DNA of 64,000 nt from Caenorhabditis elegans (Eukaryota; Nematoda; Chromadorea; Rhabditida; Rhabditidae): contig NC_003279.8 in assembly GCF_000002985.6 (NCBI RefSeq), forward strand, positions 1,054,001 through 1,118,000, read 5' to 3'. Below, piece after piece: positions 39,001-50,680 of the stretch. Position 1 is the first letter of the stretch. Every line of letters begins with the position of its first letter. Both the position numbers and the translations under genes were made by a program. Below the pieces are notes generated by a model, which searched no databases, was not told the origin of the DNA, and worked only from the letters and a program-made list of their open reading frames with translations.

Positions 39001-41793
39001 TTGCCGTTTGGCAAATTTTTTGTCGATAAATTCGGCGGCAAATTGCCAATTTGCCGTAAATTTTCAATTTATTTGCCGGGAATATTCAGAGGGGTTTTTC
39101 ATAGTACGGAAACACTTAAAACTGTTTCTATTTGAAATTCTTTCTTCGTTTCCTTTAATATTTTTATAGAATTTGCTAATTTTTTAAAATAGATGTAGGA
39201 ACATTGAAATTGAAATTCTAAAATTTCCATAAGTGAAAAACCACCATTAGCCAAAAATTTTCGGTGATGTCATTTTTCCGGCAAATTCGAAAAATCGGCA
39301 ACTAGTCGGTTTGCCGATTTGCCGGAAATTTTAATACCGGCAATTTGTCAATTTGACCATTTGCCGGAAATTTCAATTTCGGAAATTTGCCAAAACTTTC
39401 ATTTTCGGCAAATTGCCGATTTGCCATTTTTCCGGCAAATTCGACAAATCGGCAACTTACCGGCTTGCTGATTTGCCGGAAATTTTCAATTCCAGCAATT
39501 TGCCGTATTGCCGGAAATTTTCAGTTCCGGCAAGTTGCCGATTTGCCGGAAATTTCCAATACCGGCAATTTGCCGACTTTCCGGAAATTTTCAATTCCGG
39601 CAATTTGCCGATTTGCCGATTTTCCGGAGGTTTTCAATTCCGGCTAATTGCCGACTTGCCGGAAATTTTCAATTACGGCAAGTTGTCGATTTGCCGGAAA
39701 TTTCAACACCGACAATTTGCCGATTTGCCGGAAATTTCCAATACCGGCAATTTGCCGATTTGCCGGAAATTTTCAGTTCCGGCAAGTTGCCGATTTGCCA
39801 GAAATTTAAATTCCGGCATTTTGCCGATTTTCCAGAAATTTTCAATTCTGGCTATTTGCCGATTTGCCTGAAATTTTCAATTACGGCAAGTGGTCGATTT
39901 GCCGGAAATTTCAACACCGACAATTTGCCGATTTGCCGGAAATTTCCAATACCGGCAATTTGCCGATTTGCCGGAAATTTTCAATTCCGGCAAATTGCCG
40001 ATTTGCCGTTTTTACGGCACATTAGGCAAATCGGCAACTTACCTGCTTGCTGATTTGCCGGAAATTTCAATTCGGGCAATTTGCCGATTTGCCGGAAATT
40101 TCAACTCCGGCAATTTGCCGGTTTGCCGCTTTGCCGGAAATTTTCAATTCCGGCAAAGTGCTGATTTGCCGGAAATTTCAATTCCTGCTATTAGCCGATT
40201 TGCCGGAACTTTTCAATTCCGGCAATTTGCCAATTTGCCGGAAAAAATCGTTTGCCGCCCACCGCTGGGTGACTGAATAAAAAAACCAACTTCACGAACT
40301 ACAAACCTCTTCAAGCCTAATGACAAATGGATGTGAAAGTCGACTCAAAATGTTGAGCTCATTATTCACGGCTCCACAATCCCCATTAACAACCTTCACA
40401 GCGAAATACTTTCGTGTGACACGATGCTGGACACGTAGAACTTGTGAGAAGCTTCCTTTTCCGACGACTGCCAATACTTCGTACTTACACACTAAACGAC
40501 TGTCAAATCGCATTGCGGGACGGTCTCGAAGTACTGCACACTCGCCAAGCGGCATTTCTCCGCCGTGCTGAAAATTTGAATTTTTTTGAATTTTTGTTAT
40601 TTTGGATTTTTTTTAGGCAAAAATTGTTCTCCTTGTCAGAAAAAAGCTTTTAAAATTAAAAAAATTAATTTCAATCCGAACTAAAACAATTCAAATTTTC
40701 ATCTATTTTTTTTTGTGAAAAAGTTTACGCCAAAAAAAATGAGTTCCTTGCAAAAAAGAGCGATTAATTAAAATTTATCGAATTAAAATTTTTCCGGGGA
40801 ATGTTTTTTTATAATTTAATGTTGAATTTCCCGCCAATTAAATTTCCGATTTTTTAAAAGTAATGAATTCAAAAAAAATTGAATTCGACGCCAAAACTGC
40901 GAAAATTTTGGAAACATTTTAATTTAAATTTCCCAGAAAAGTAGAAAAATTTGGATGCATTGGAAATTTGTGTCAATATTTTCAGAAAATTATTTTTCTT
41001 ATATGAACTTGTAAATTAAATTTGAAAAGGGAAAATTTGAATTTCGCGCCAATATTATCTGGAAATAAGTAATGAATTTAAATTTCTCTATAAATTAAAT
41101 AAAAATTAATTGAATTTTTCCAAAAAAATTAACTTAAAATTCAAAATTTCGAGCTAAACTTGCACGGATTTCTGGTTTCCCTCATAAATGGAAATGGAAG
41201 AGTTATTGCTGAACTAGGCCATTTTGGCTCGACCATATCTGGGGTAGATTTACGGCGCGTTGTGTGTCGCGTCGCGGCTCGATTTTAGTTGTAAAACTAA
41301 ATGTATTTGTCCGTGTGGAGTACACGACTTTCCCACGAGTTGTCCGGCAGGCGATTGTCAATGGAGCGCGAAAAATTCAATGAGGAGGGCCAGAACCCCG
41401 TGTTTTTGTAAAATTCGAAGTGTTCGCGCGAAAATTTTTATTCAAATTTCCCGCCTAAATTTTAACTTTTTGAAAAAAAAACACTTTTTTTTGCCACAAT
41501 TTTTTTTTCGATTTTCTCAATTAAAAATTTTAAAATTCGCGCCAAAATTTGAAATCTTCATTTGAAATTGGAAAATTGTGTCCATTTTTTTCAGAATTTT
41601 TTTTTTTGAATTTCGCGGCATATCCCCGCTTTTTTAATTTTTTAAAAATACTTTGGCCATCACTTACCGGCGGTGGACACGTCTGCGCCAGCGCATGCGG
41701 GTCGATGTGTGCTTTGTGGAATAAATTGGAGAAGAAGCTGGTGCCCGTGGAGCCGACGGCCGAGCCGCTCTGCTTTTGGGAGCAGTTACCCAT
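36068..41793 (-). CDS. PSKH1-type Ser/Thr protein kinase, 391 aa
   Basis: Minus-strand exons 41668-41793, 40307-40567, 38670-38841, 37507-37682, 37329-37454, 36443-36622 and 36068-36202, all GT/AG, closing to 391 codons plus TGA. The protein starts MGNCSQKQ, a Gly2 myristoylation and Cys4 palmitoylation signal, as in vertebrate PSKH1. Kinase domain about 71-340: glycine loop GKGSFS (78-83), catalytic lysine AVK (K100), helix-C glutamate E112, HRDLKPEN (185-192), DFG (208-210), TCGTPEYIAPE (225-235). All catalytic residues are present. The serine/arginine-rich tail (TKSTRSIRSVTRSD) also matches PSKH1. Known of the family: a CaMK-group kinase at Golgi/ER membranes and nuclear speckles. A TTTTCAG acceptor 3 bases before the ATG suggests SL1 trans-splicing. 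Introns carry five different repeat types. Confidence 0.93.
36250..36426. repeat. Family P fold-back repeat, kinase intron 6
   Basis: CACGTTGTGCCAGGTTGTCC left; CACTCTGACACCACGTG right, ending 16 bases before exon 6. Confidence 0.85.
36640..37320. repeat. TACAGTACCCC minisatellite, kinase intron 5
   Basis: Two blocks (36640-36790 and 37080-37320) of 10-11-base units CTACAGTACCC with variants CATACAGTACC and TTACAGTACC, separated by unique GC-rich DNA (GGCGGGGGAACCGGATCGG) and an inverted GTGCGGAGGTTGCAAAATTT pair. Confidence 0.9.
37735..38245. repeat. TTCTAGGCCATTATGGAAAT minisatellite, kinase intron 3
   Basis: About 25 copies of a 19-20-base unit with a variant GGAACATTTTAGGCC recurring at intervals of about 100 bases. 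Confidence 0.9.
38980..40262. repeat. Family S minisatellite, kinase intron 2
   Basis: Dense from 39290: GCCGATTTGCCGGAAATTT plus TCAATTCCGGCAATTT, more than 30 units with longer-period duplications (for example 39660-39780 against 39880-39990). Its acceptor-side end abuts the kinase exon region. Confidence 0.9.
40568..41162. other. Kinase intron 1, AT-rich part, nothing recognised
   Basis: AT-rich intron DNA without recognisable signals. Confidence 0.4.
41163..41402 (-). mobile_element. Family M MITE-like repeat, kinase intron 1
   Basis: CACGGATTTCTGGTTTCCC left, GGGCCAGAACCCCGTG right; full length, about 240 bases. Confidence 0.85.
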
Positions 41794-42385
41794 TGGCTGA
41801 AAATTTTTGGATTTTGGAAGGAAGGGGGGACACCAAAAGTGTGAAATTCGGCGCAAAAAATATAAGAAAGAAATATGAAACATTGGCCCCCAGGGGTTTT
41901 AAAAAGGTGACATTATTGCCAAAAGATAAAAATTTTAGGAAGCTGGCCTAGAAAAAATTTCAGGTTTTTGGTGGAATCCTAAAAAAAAATCCTAAAAATA
42001 TGTTTCTAAATGGTAACTAAAGTTGCCATTTTCTCCCTCGTAAGAACTAGCGAGAAAGAGAGAGAGCATTGTAGTCGAAGAGACGCAGACAATTGGGTGT
42101 GGTCCCGCGCAGAGATAACACGGGAAAGTGAGAGGATTAGACGACGAGAAAGTGGAACCACTCCCAAAAAGTGAAAAATGGAAATGAAAAGGTGTATGTT
42201 TGTGTGTGTGTTTGTGTGTGGGGGAGGCAAAATTTCACGCATTTTTGCGCTTTCACCCCCCGACTGAATTAGAACATAAAGGTCAGTGACATGGAAGTGG
42301 GGGATACCTGGTGGCCGCGGTAGTGGGGTTTCTAGGCCGTGAAAAATTTTCTAGGCCGCGGGGTATCCTGGTTGACACAACCCCC
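41794..42385 (-). promoter_or_regulatory. Upstream region of the kinase gene
   Basis: Contains a purine-rich GCGAGAAAGAGAGAGAGC stretch near 42051 and a GT run near 42195. Candidate promoter; no other gene seen. Confidence 0.35.
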
Positions 42386-42570
42386 CACGTGGTGCAAGGC
42401 TGTCCGATTACGGTTTGATCTACAAAAAAATGCGGGAATTTTTAGCCCAATAAAATGTGACAACCGCACGTTCTTAACCATGCAAAATTAGTTGAGAACT
42501 CTGCATCGCTTCTCCCGCATTTTTTGTAGATCTACGTAGATCAAACCGAAATGAGACACTCTGACATCAC
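42386..42570. repeat. Family P fold-back repeat
   Basis: CACGTGGTGCAAGGCTGTCC left; GAGACACTCTGACATCAC right. Confidence 0.85.
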
Positions 42571-42709
42571 ACTCATACCTAAATAATGTGGCCGTGTGGA
42601 CTCCACACTGTGGAGGAGTTTCCTAGGCCATGGGTAATTTATTCCTTTAAGCTTATCGGTTGGTTCTAGGCCACGGACTATTATGAGTGCCACGACATCT
42701 TTCAGGTGG

Positions 42710-43180
42710 CTGTGTAGGGGGTTTCTGGGCCATAATGGGAAATTATAGACCATAATTAAACATTTCTAGGCCATAATTAGGATTTTTAAGCTATAATGAA
42801 AATTTTTAGGCCATGATAAAAAATTTCTAGGCCATGATAAAAATTTCTAGACCATAATGAACATTTATAGGCTGTTATAAAATTTTCTAGACCAGAATAA
42901 AATTTCTAGGCCATAATGAAATTTTCTAGAACTTAATTAGAATTTTTAAGCTATAATAACAATTTCTAGGCCATAATGGAAATTTCTAGGCCATAATAGG
43001 AAATTCTAGGCCATACTGAGAGCTTTTAGGCAAGAATGAAAAATTCTCGGTCGTCATGGAAATTCCTAGGCCACAATTAGAATTTTAAAGCTATAATGGG
43101 AATTGCTAGGTCATAATATGCTTTTCTAGGCCATGGTGGAAATTTCTAGACCACAGCAGAGATATCTAGGCCATGACATA
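42710..43180. repeat. TTCTAGGCCATAATGAAAAT minisatellite
   Basis: About 22 units of 19-22 bases, related to the array in kinase intron 3. Confidence 0.9.
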
Positions 43181-43724
43181 ACAAGGGACGTTTTTCTCGG
43201 CCAAAATTGTAATTACGGTGTCAGATTTCACTATTTATGACATTTTTCACTATCTACTGATAAGATTTTCTTATACTATTTCGGGTATTCTATTTCTAGT
43301 TTCTGATAAAACTATTCCGAAAATAATTATAGTTCAGGAAAATTTTTTTGATTAGGAATAAAAATAGTAAAAATAGCATTCTGGGACAAATTGTCATCCT
43401 ATTAATAATGCTCCGGCAACCTAGGCCACGGAGCTAGTTGTGGTGGAAGAGGAGGCACCCGGTGGCCTAGCTTTCTCTTTCTCTTCCACCACCCAAACTG
43501 GGGGAGCTTCCTACATCCCCCGGTCTGGAAAAACAGCAGAAATAAAGAAAGAAATATTTGAAATGGACTTTACGATTGACTTGGGATGTGGACACTCTCT
43601 ATCCTGACACTTTTAAATTGTCATTTCCCACTTTTCTTTCTGAATGGAATGGGAAAATGGGCAATGGGAATGGGGGGTCCCTCTATTTGTTGGACATTTT
43701 GTGAAATAGAAGGAGGGGGTGGAC

Positions 43725-44282
43725 TAGAAATACTGAACGTGGTGGCCTAGAAATACTAAACGTGATGGCCTAGAAATACTGAAAGTGGTGGCCTAGAAAT
43801 ACTGAGCGTGGTGGCCTAGAAATTCTAAAAGTGGTGGCCTAGAAATACTGAACGTGGTGGCCTAGAAATACTGAACGTGGTGACCTAGAAAAACTAAACG
43901 TGGTGGCCTAGAAATACTGAGCGTGGTGGCCTAGAAATACCGAGCGTGGTGGCCTAGAAATTCTAAAAGTGGTGGCCTAGAAATACTGAACGTGGTGGCC
44001 TAGAAATTCTGAAAATGGTGGCCTAGAAATACTGAATGTGGGGGCCTAGAAATGCTGAACGTGATGGCCTAGAAATACTGAAAATGGTGACCTAGAAATA
44101 CTGAATGTGGGGGCCTAGAAATGCTGAACGTGATGGCCTAGAAATACTGAGCGTGGTGGCCTAGAAATTCTAAAAGTGATGGCCTAGAAATACTGAAAAT
44201 GGTGGCCTAGAAACACTGAATGTGGGGGCCTAGAAATGCTGAACGTGATGGCCTAGAAATACTGAACGGGATGGCCTAGAAA
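43725..44282. repeat. GGTGGCCTAGAAATACTGAA minisatellite
   Basis: About 24 units of 22-23 bases (GTGGTGGCCTAGAAATACT then GAACG). The core CCTAGAAAT is the inverse of the TTCTAGG core of the other arrays, so this one runs in the opposite orientation. A 67-base triplet (ending GTGGGGGCCTAGAAATGC) recurs three times near 44030-44245. Confidence 0.9.
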
Positions 44283-45520
44283 ACGCAAAAAATACTTTTT
44301 CAAAAAATACTGATTTTTCTTGAATTTTTTAAATAGTTTTTTTTTCGAAAAATTTGAATTTGATTTTTTCCGAAATTTCTGAATTGTTCCTTTTCGAAAT
44401 TCTTGCCCTTTTTACGTAAATTCGAAAAAAAAAATATTTCTCTTCGTTTTTTTTTATTTTCCCCTTAAAAACCTCCAAAAAGTTTCTGATTTTTGAAATA
44501 TCCAACGCCTAAGACACCATCACAAGCTAGCCACAAATGACGTCATTTCCGACAGAAAGCACTTAAAAATAGAACAGAAACAAGTGGTTTTTTCAGGAGA
44601 AAAGGACGATTTTGCACACACAAAAATAGATCGACACCAAGACAGAGAATTTGTCGATTGCCACGTGGCTAGAAATCAGGAAATGATGATGGCCGAGGTG
44701 TGAAACTTAGGTTGTAATCTCTGAAAATTTCAAATTTCTCGCAAGAATTTATTTCTGAAAATATTTGAATTTCGCGCCAATTTTTTTGCTGATAATTTTA
44801 GAAATGTTTTTTTATAATTTTTAGGAATTTTTAAATTTCTCACCGAAATTTCTGATTTTTTTTTTTGAAAATTTAATTCGGCCTCATGCCTTATTACGTG
44901 CCTACCTATGATGCCTACCAACATATGTGCCTACCTCACACCACTCTACCTACGTGCCTATTTACGCCTGCCTAGGTTGCCTGATAGAGGTAGGAAACTA
45001 CTTAAACAAAATGTACTTTCTTTCCTAATCTCACTTTCTCCGATGAAATTAATTTAATGGATGCAATTTTAGTATCTCAAAGGTGGGGGGTAAACCTAAC
45101 ATTTTCTTACACCCCTTACATTTACACACACATATAGTACACGAAAACGTGTTTGATCAGTGAAAAAGGAGGAAAAGAAAAGAAAATGGAAGCTTGAAGG
45201 CAAGCGAGAGAGAAACTATAGAGGGTAGAAAGCAGAAGCTCAAAATTCAAACAGATCAGTTTTTTTGGCGGGAGAGCACACATGTTGCGGAGGAGAGTGA
45301 CTATTCTCAAGATGTTCCCCTGACTAATTGCATACTTTTTTCCCGCGGTTAGAGAAACCCCTGAGGTGCTGGTGGAAGAGGTATGACGTCATGTGTGGCC
45401 TAGAAAAATTATGACAAAATAAATGTTTAAGAAATTTTTTTTTGAGTTTGCGGTAGAAATATTGCGATTTTCCACATTTTTCTGAACTAAAAAAGTCAGC
45501 AAATTTTTAAAGAAATTTTC
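44283..45520. other. Intergenic DNA, no gene seen
   Basis: AT-rich with CCTACC-type short repeats near 44900-44990. No open frame with recognisable product. Confidence 0.4.
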
Positions 45521-45765
45521 CACGGATTCCTCTCTTATTCCCTCATAAATTGAAATGGAAGAGTTTTTGCCGAACTAGACCATTTTGGCTCGGCCATATC
45601 TGGGGGTAGATTTACGGCGCGTTGCGTGTCGCGTCGCGGCTCGATTTTAGTTGTAAAACTAAATGTATTTGTCCGTGTGGAGTACACGATTTTCCCACGC
45701 GTTGTCCATCTGGAGATTGTCAATGGAGCGCGAAAAAGTCATATGAGGAAGACCAGAACCCCGTG
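45521..45765 (-). mobile_element. Family M MITE-like repeat
   Basis: CACGGATTCCTCTCTTATTC left; AGACCAGAACCCCGTG right. Full length. Confidence 0.85.
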
Positions 45766-46244
45766 CGCGAGAAAAATTCCAGAGATTTTTTGTCAAAACT
45801 TACGACAAAAACAATTTTTCAGTTTTTCACAAAAAAATTAAGCATTTTTGAACTTCCCGTAATATACAGAATTTTTCAAAATTCTCAGAAATTTGAATTT
45901 CGCACGAAAATTTTAGAACTTTGGCGCGAATTTTAAAAATGTCCTTTAAAATGTTTTATGGAAACTAAATTTTTGGAATTTTTTGAATTTGGCGCCAAAA
46001 TTCTTCATATTTTTCAAAGTGTCAAATGTAATTTCTCAGAAATTTGAATTTTGCGACCATTAATTTTTACCTGAATTTTTTTCGAAATTTAAAAAAATTT
46101 CAAAAAAGCATTGGATATAAAGTTTCAAAATTTTTGCGCCGAGAAAACAAAGAATTGACCAGGAAATGGGTGGAGCCAAATCTATACAATTTAAAATCGA
46201 TTTAATCAATAAAATAACATATAGTTAATCAATGTGCCAGCGAG
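45766..46244. other. AT-rich intergenic DNA, nothing recognised
   Basis: AT-rich with repeated TTTGGCGCGAAATT-like phrases; no gene. Confidence 0.4.
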
Positions 46245-46381
46245 CACGTGTAGATCTACAAAAAATGCGGGAGAAGAGACGCAGAGTTCTCAACTGAACG
46301 TGCTGACGTCACATTTTTTTGGGAAAAAAATTCCCGCGTTTTTTGTAGATCAAACCGTAATGGGACAGCCTGGCACAACGG
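46245..46381. repeat. Family P fold-back repeat, short form
   Basis: CACGTGTAGATCTACAAAAAA left, lacking the outer CTCATTTCGG part; CAGCCTGGCACAACG right. Confidence 0.8.
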
Positions 46382-47149
46382 GTCTCTGAAATTTTCAAAA
46401 AAGATAAATTTCGCGCCAAAAATTTCGAACATTTAAAAATTAAGCTATAAAAATTCAAATAAAAATTCGTTAAAACGAATAAAACTAGCTCTATAGAAAA
46501 TAGAAAAGTTCCAAATTTTCGCGCCAAAAAACAAGGTATTCACCAGGAAATGGGCGGAGCCTAATCTATACAATTTTAAACCAATTCAATCAATAAATTA
46601 ATAGTTAGTTAGTTAATCGTTAACCAATGTGACAAGAAAATCTTCTCAAAAAGAGATAGAGAGAGAGATAGCTAGAGAAACAGAAACCGAACGGAAATGA
46701 TCTGTGAGCACAAGTGATAGCCTCCCCCCCCCCCTCCGTCCGTCCCGGGAGAAATACTCCCTCCCTCTCAAAATGCAACACCTGGTGGTGCCCCCCAATG
46801 AATAATAGGTGTATGAGATATGAATGACAAGTGAGACTGCTCTCCGAGCCAAAGTGACATGACAGCTTTGAGGTGGGGGGGGGGGGGGGGGGCAGTGTGA
46901 GAGAGAGAGAGAAAGATCTCCGGGACAAATTTCAAGTGGCTCACAAATATTGTATTCTCTCTTGCACACAGGCTCCCCCCACACAACTATTGTCAAACTG
47001 ATAGGAAAAACTTTTTGGTGGCCGAGTTTTTTTCTCGGTCAAATTTTATGGAATCTTCTTAAAAAGCTTCTTAAAGGAATTAGGAAATGTTTGTTTATAG
47101 AACATTTCCTCAAAATACAAAGTATAAACAATTGGTTACACAAAAAATC
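46382..47149. other. Intergenic DNA with purine and G-run tracts
   Basis: GAGAGA tract near 46658-46668, C11 at 46724-46734 and G18 at 46875-46892, CCTGGTGGTGCCCCCCAATG near 46781. No gene seen. Confidence 0.4.
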
Positions 47150-47673
47150 TTTAAAGGTGGACTACGCCCTGTGGGGAAATTGCTTTAAAACCCGCCCATG
47201 GGGCCACAATGACCGAATATCATGATAAAAAAATTCAAAAAATTTTTCTACATTTTATATGATTTTTCGAAAATTGAAAAAATCTCAGTTTTCACCTAAT
47301 TCCTATTTGAATTTCCGCCAATTGAACTCGTTCGATGGAGCGCGCTTGCATTATTTTCGTTAATTTTTTTATTTATTTTCATTATTTCACTGATTTTCTT
47401 CGTTTTTTGGCGGTTTTTAATCGGAAAATGAAAGAAGAAAAAAATAAACAAGAAAAATGCAAAAATGTTTATAAAAAAGTAACAGAAAAGGCATAAAACT
47501 CTGAATAATATTAATTTCAGGGTTGTCGTCGACGGAGATTTTTTCAATTTTCAAAAAATCATATAAAATCTAGAAAATTTTTTAAAAATTTTTTATCATG
47601 ATATTCGGTCATTTTGGTACCATAGGCGTGTTTTAAAGCAATTTCCCCACAGGGTGTAGTCCATCTTTAATAG
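47150..47673. mobile_element. Complete palindromic MITE (PALTTTAAA-like)
   Basis: The ends TTAAAGGTGGACTACGCCCT and AGGGTGTAGTCCATCTTTAA are inverted copies. Arms of about 190 bases include CTTTAAAACCCGCCCATGG, TGACCGAATATCATGATAAA and their inverses. The centre is TTTGGCGGTTTTTAATCGG. Same family as 4049-4773. Confidence 0.85.
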
Positions 47674-48869
47674 TCCGGGGGGCATACTAATAGGGAATAT
47701 ACGGCAGTTGAACAGCCCATAGCTCGGCTATTTTTGGTTTTATCAAAAAATTGTCAACTAGCAAAATATTTAATTTTAAGTGTTCTATAAGTTTGCGGTG
47801 TTGTATTTATTGATATTTTCAAAATGGACTGAGATATGAGCTGTCAAAGATTTTTCGTCGATGCACCATGTCCTTATTTTTTCGGATTTTCAAATAATTA
47901 TTTTAATAGGTAATTTTTTTTTGAAACTCATTACAGTCTAAATTACCGAAACTTCAGAAACATGGTGCATCGATGAGGAATCAATATTTCGAAATTTCAA
48001 ATATATTTTTGAACTTTCTTATTTATTATTTTTTTAATTTTTAATTTTTGGAAATTTCGATTTTGCTAGAGTTAAAAAAATGCAATTTTTTGACGAAAAA
48101 AAAACAAAAATATAAGCTGTAAATTTTGAATAAAAAACATGGTGCATCGACAATTTCTTTGTTCAAATTACAAAAAATTAATTTGATCTTGCATTGAAAA
48201 ATTAAAATTCTTAGCTTCCATAAAACTCAAAACTTGCGGCGCCAAACGCAACAAAAGCCCATCAATTTCAATTAAAATGAAACATGTGTTGTTGGAAATG
48301 AAAGGGAAAGAAAGAGAGAAAGTGTAGTAGTTACACACAAATCACATATGATATCTCTCAAATTTCCAATGATTTATTACATGATTTGAGGTAACAGGGC
48401 AAATGGGAGAAAAATCGATAAAATTTGGTGATTTGGCTCCGCCCATATATTGGTTTAAGGTGGTTAAGCTCACTAACGGAGATTATTTTTTTGATTGCAA
48501 TTTTTAAAACTGTTATTTTTTTTGGAAAAAAATTGGCTTGAAAATTTGATCTGAGTTTGAAAATGTGGCGGGAAATTTGAATATAATTCCAATTTTTTGA
48601 ATACTTGGCTCGAAATTCAAAGTTTGATTGTTTTTGAAAATTTTGAAAAACAAATTGGCGGGAAATTCTAATTTGAATTGTTATTTTTAATTTTTATACG
48701 AAATTCCAGTCATATTTTTAATTTGCTGCGGAATTCAAATTTCAAATGAAGATTTCAAATTTTGACGTGAAATAAATTGTGGCAAAAAACAATTTTTTTC
48801 CAAAAATTTAAAATTAGGCGGGAAATTTAAATGAAAATTTTCGCGCGAACACTTTGAATTTTACAAAAT
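47674..48869. other. Intergenic DNA with GATGCACCATG phrases
   Basis: GATGCACCATG or its inverse CATGGTGCATCGA occurs at 47861, 47960 and 48140; the same phrase recurs around 58614 and 58712, suggesting another dispersed repeat. No gene seen. Confidence 0.45.
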
Positions 48870-49047
48870 CACGGGGTTCTGGTCTTCCTCATTTAATTTT
48901 TTGTGCTCCATTGACAATCGCCCGCCGGACAACGCGTGGGAAAGTCGTGTACTCCACACGGACAAATGAATTTAGTTTTACAACTAAAATCGAGCCGCGA
49001 CGCGACACGCAACGCGCCGTAAATCTACCCCAGATATGGCCGTGCCA
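48870..49047 (+). mobile_element. Family M MITE-like repeat, right end truncated
   Basis: CACGGGGTTCTGGTCTTCC left; breaks off after CCAGATATGGCCGTGCC. Confidence 0.8.
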
Positions 49048-49762
49048 AAAATTTTTGACTGTGAATTTAAATTTAAATTTTTCAAAAACATTGCGACGGA
49101 ACTCAGACATTTTTTTTAATTTTTCGATTTTAAAATAGGCGGGAAATTTTAATTACAATTTTCAAATTTTGGCCAAAAATTTAATATTTGATATTTCAAA
49201 AATTAAATTGTTCAGACAAAAAAATGTTGGCGGGAAACTAAAATTTCGAAATTCAAATACAAATAGACAATTTTCAAAAAATTTTGGCGCGAAATTCAAA
49301 TCAACCTAATGAACAAAAAAATGACAAAAAAAATGTCCTCCACAAGAACATATTGTAAGAATGAATAAAAGAAGACAAGCGAATCAAAAAAAGGACATTT
49401 AAAATGAGTAGAAGAGAGGGTGAAAGGGAGTATAAAACTGTATGTGAAAGGGCGACGGGGGTAGGAAGAAGAAGAAGATGATGGAATGAGGAGGTATATG
49501 GAGACAATGGAAAGTTAAAATGGAATATAAAAGTACTTTAGATATGATCATACTTGACTTCTCCTACTTCTTATGTACATTACAGCAGAAAATACGCAGC
49601 AACGTGATTTTTTTGTTAATTCATACAATACGAGATGATAGGTTTAATAAAAATTTAAATTTCCCGCTTAAATTGTTTGGAAAAATTAAAAAATTAAAAT
49701 TAAAATTTTATAGCTCACGATATAGTTTTAAAAATAGATTTTCAATAAAACTGACGGAAAAT
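49048..49762. other. Intergenic DNA, nothing recognised
   Basis: AT-rich with an AAGAAGAAGAAGATGATGG purine tract near 49466. No gene seen. Confidence 0.4.
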
Positions 49763-49994
49763 CACGGGGTTCTGGCCTTCCTCATTGAATTTTTCGCGCT
49801 CCATTGACAATCGTCGCCTGCCGGACAACGCGTGGGAAAGTCGTGTACTCCACACGGACAAATATATTTAGTTTTACAACTAAAATCAAGCCGCGACGCG
49901 ATACGCAACGCGCCGTAAATCTACCCCAGATATGGCCTGGCCTAGTTCGGCAAAAACTTCCATTTCAATTTATGAGGGAAGCCAGAAATCCGTG
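49763..49994 (+). mobile_element. Family M MITE-like repeat
   Basis: CACGGGGTTCTGGCCTTCC left; AGCCAGAAATCCGTGG right. Full length. Confidence 0.85.
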
Positions 49995-50458
49995 GAAAAT
50001 TGAAATTTGAATTTCTGGCCAAAATAAAAAATATATAGTTTTGCTACAAAATTTTAAGTTCGCGCCAAAATTTGAAAATTCTCGATGAATAATTTCGCAA
50101 AATAAAAAAAATTGTTGGGTCAATTTTTTTTGAAAATTTCGCGCAAAATTAACTGGAAAAAAAGGAATTTGGGTTTTTGTAATCGAATTAAAAAAATACT
50201 TCTGCCCCAATTTTTAATGTTTATAATAGAAAAATCTGAAAGCTTTGCGGAAAAAAATTAAATGTTTTTCTTTAGCTTCTGGTCACAAAAAACAACGTTA
50301 AAAAATGAAACTCTAATCTATTAATCAAATTTCCTTATCAATGAATCAATTGATAGTAAAATATATTAAAAACATTTATAAATGAAACTTTATTTGATTA
50401 TTTCATTAGCCATGTTTTTTCATCAAATTTAATTCGAAAGGCTTATTGCACCAGGAAG
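49995..50458. other. AT-rich intergenic DNA, nothing recognised
   Basis: No gene or repeat family identified. Confidence 0.4.
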
Positions 50459-50680
50459 CACGGGCTTCTGGCCTTCCTCCTTGAATTTTTTGCGCTCCAT
50501 TGACAATCGCCTGCCGGACGGGAAAGTCGTGTACTCCACACGGACAAATACATTTAGTCTTACAACTAACATCGAGCCGCGACGCGACACCCAACGCGCC
50601 GTAAATCTACCCCAGATATGGCCTGGCCTAGTTCGGCAAACTCTTCCATTTCAATTTGTGAGGGAAGACAAAAATCCGTG
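50459..50680 (+). mobile_element. Family M MITE-like repeat
   Basis: CACGGGCTTCTGGCCTTCC left; AGACAAAAATCCGTG right; small internal deletion after CCTGCCGGAC. Confidence 0.85.

Noticed and set aside
46620..46996. Minus-strand frames of about 70-115 residues near 46.6-47.0 kb
   Set aside because: They span G/C homopolymers and purine tracts, with no splice or domain support.
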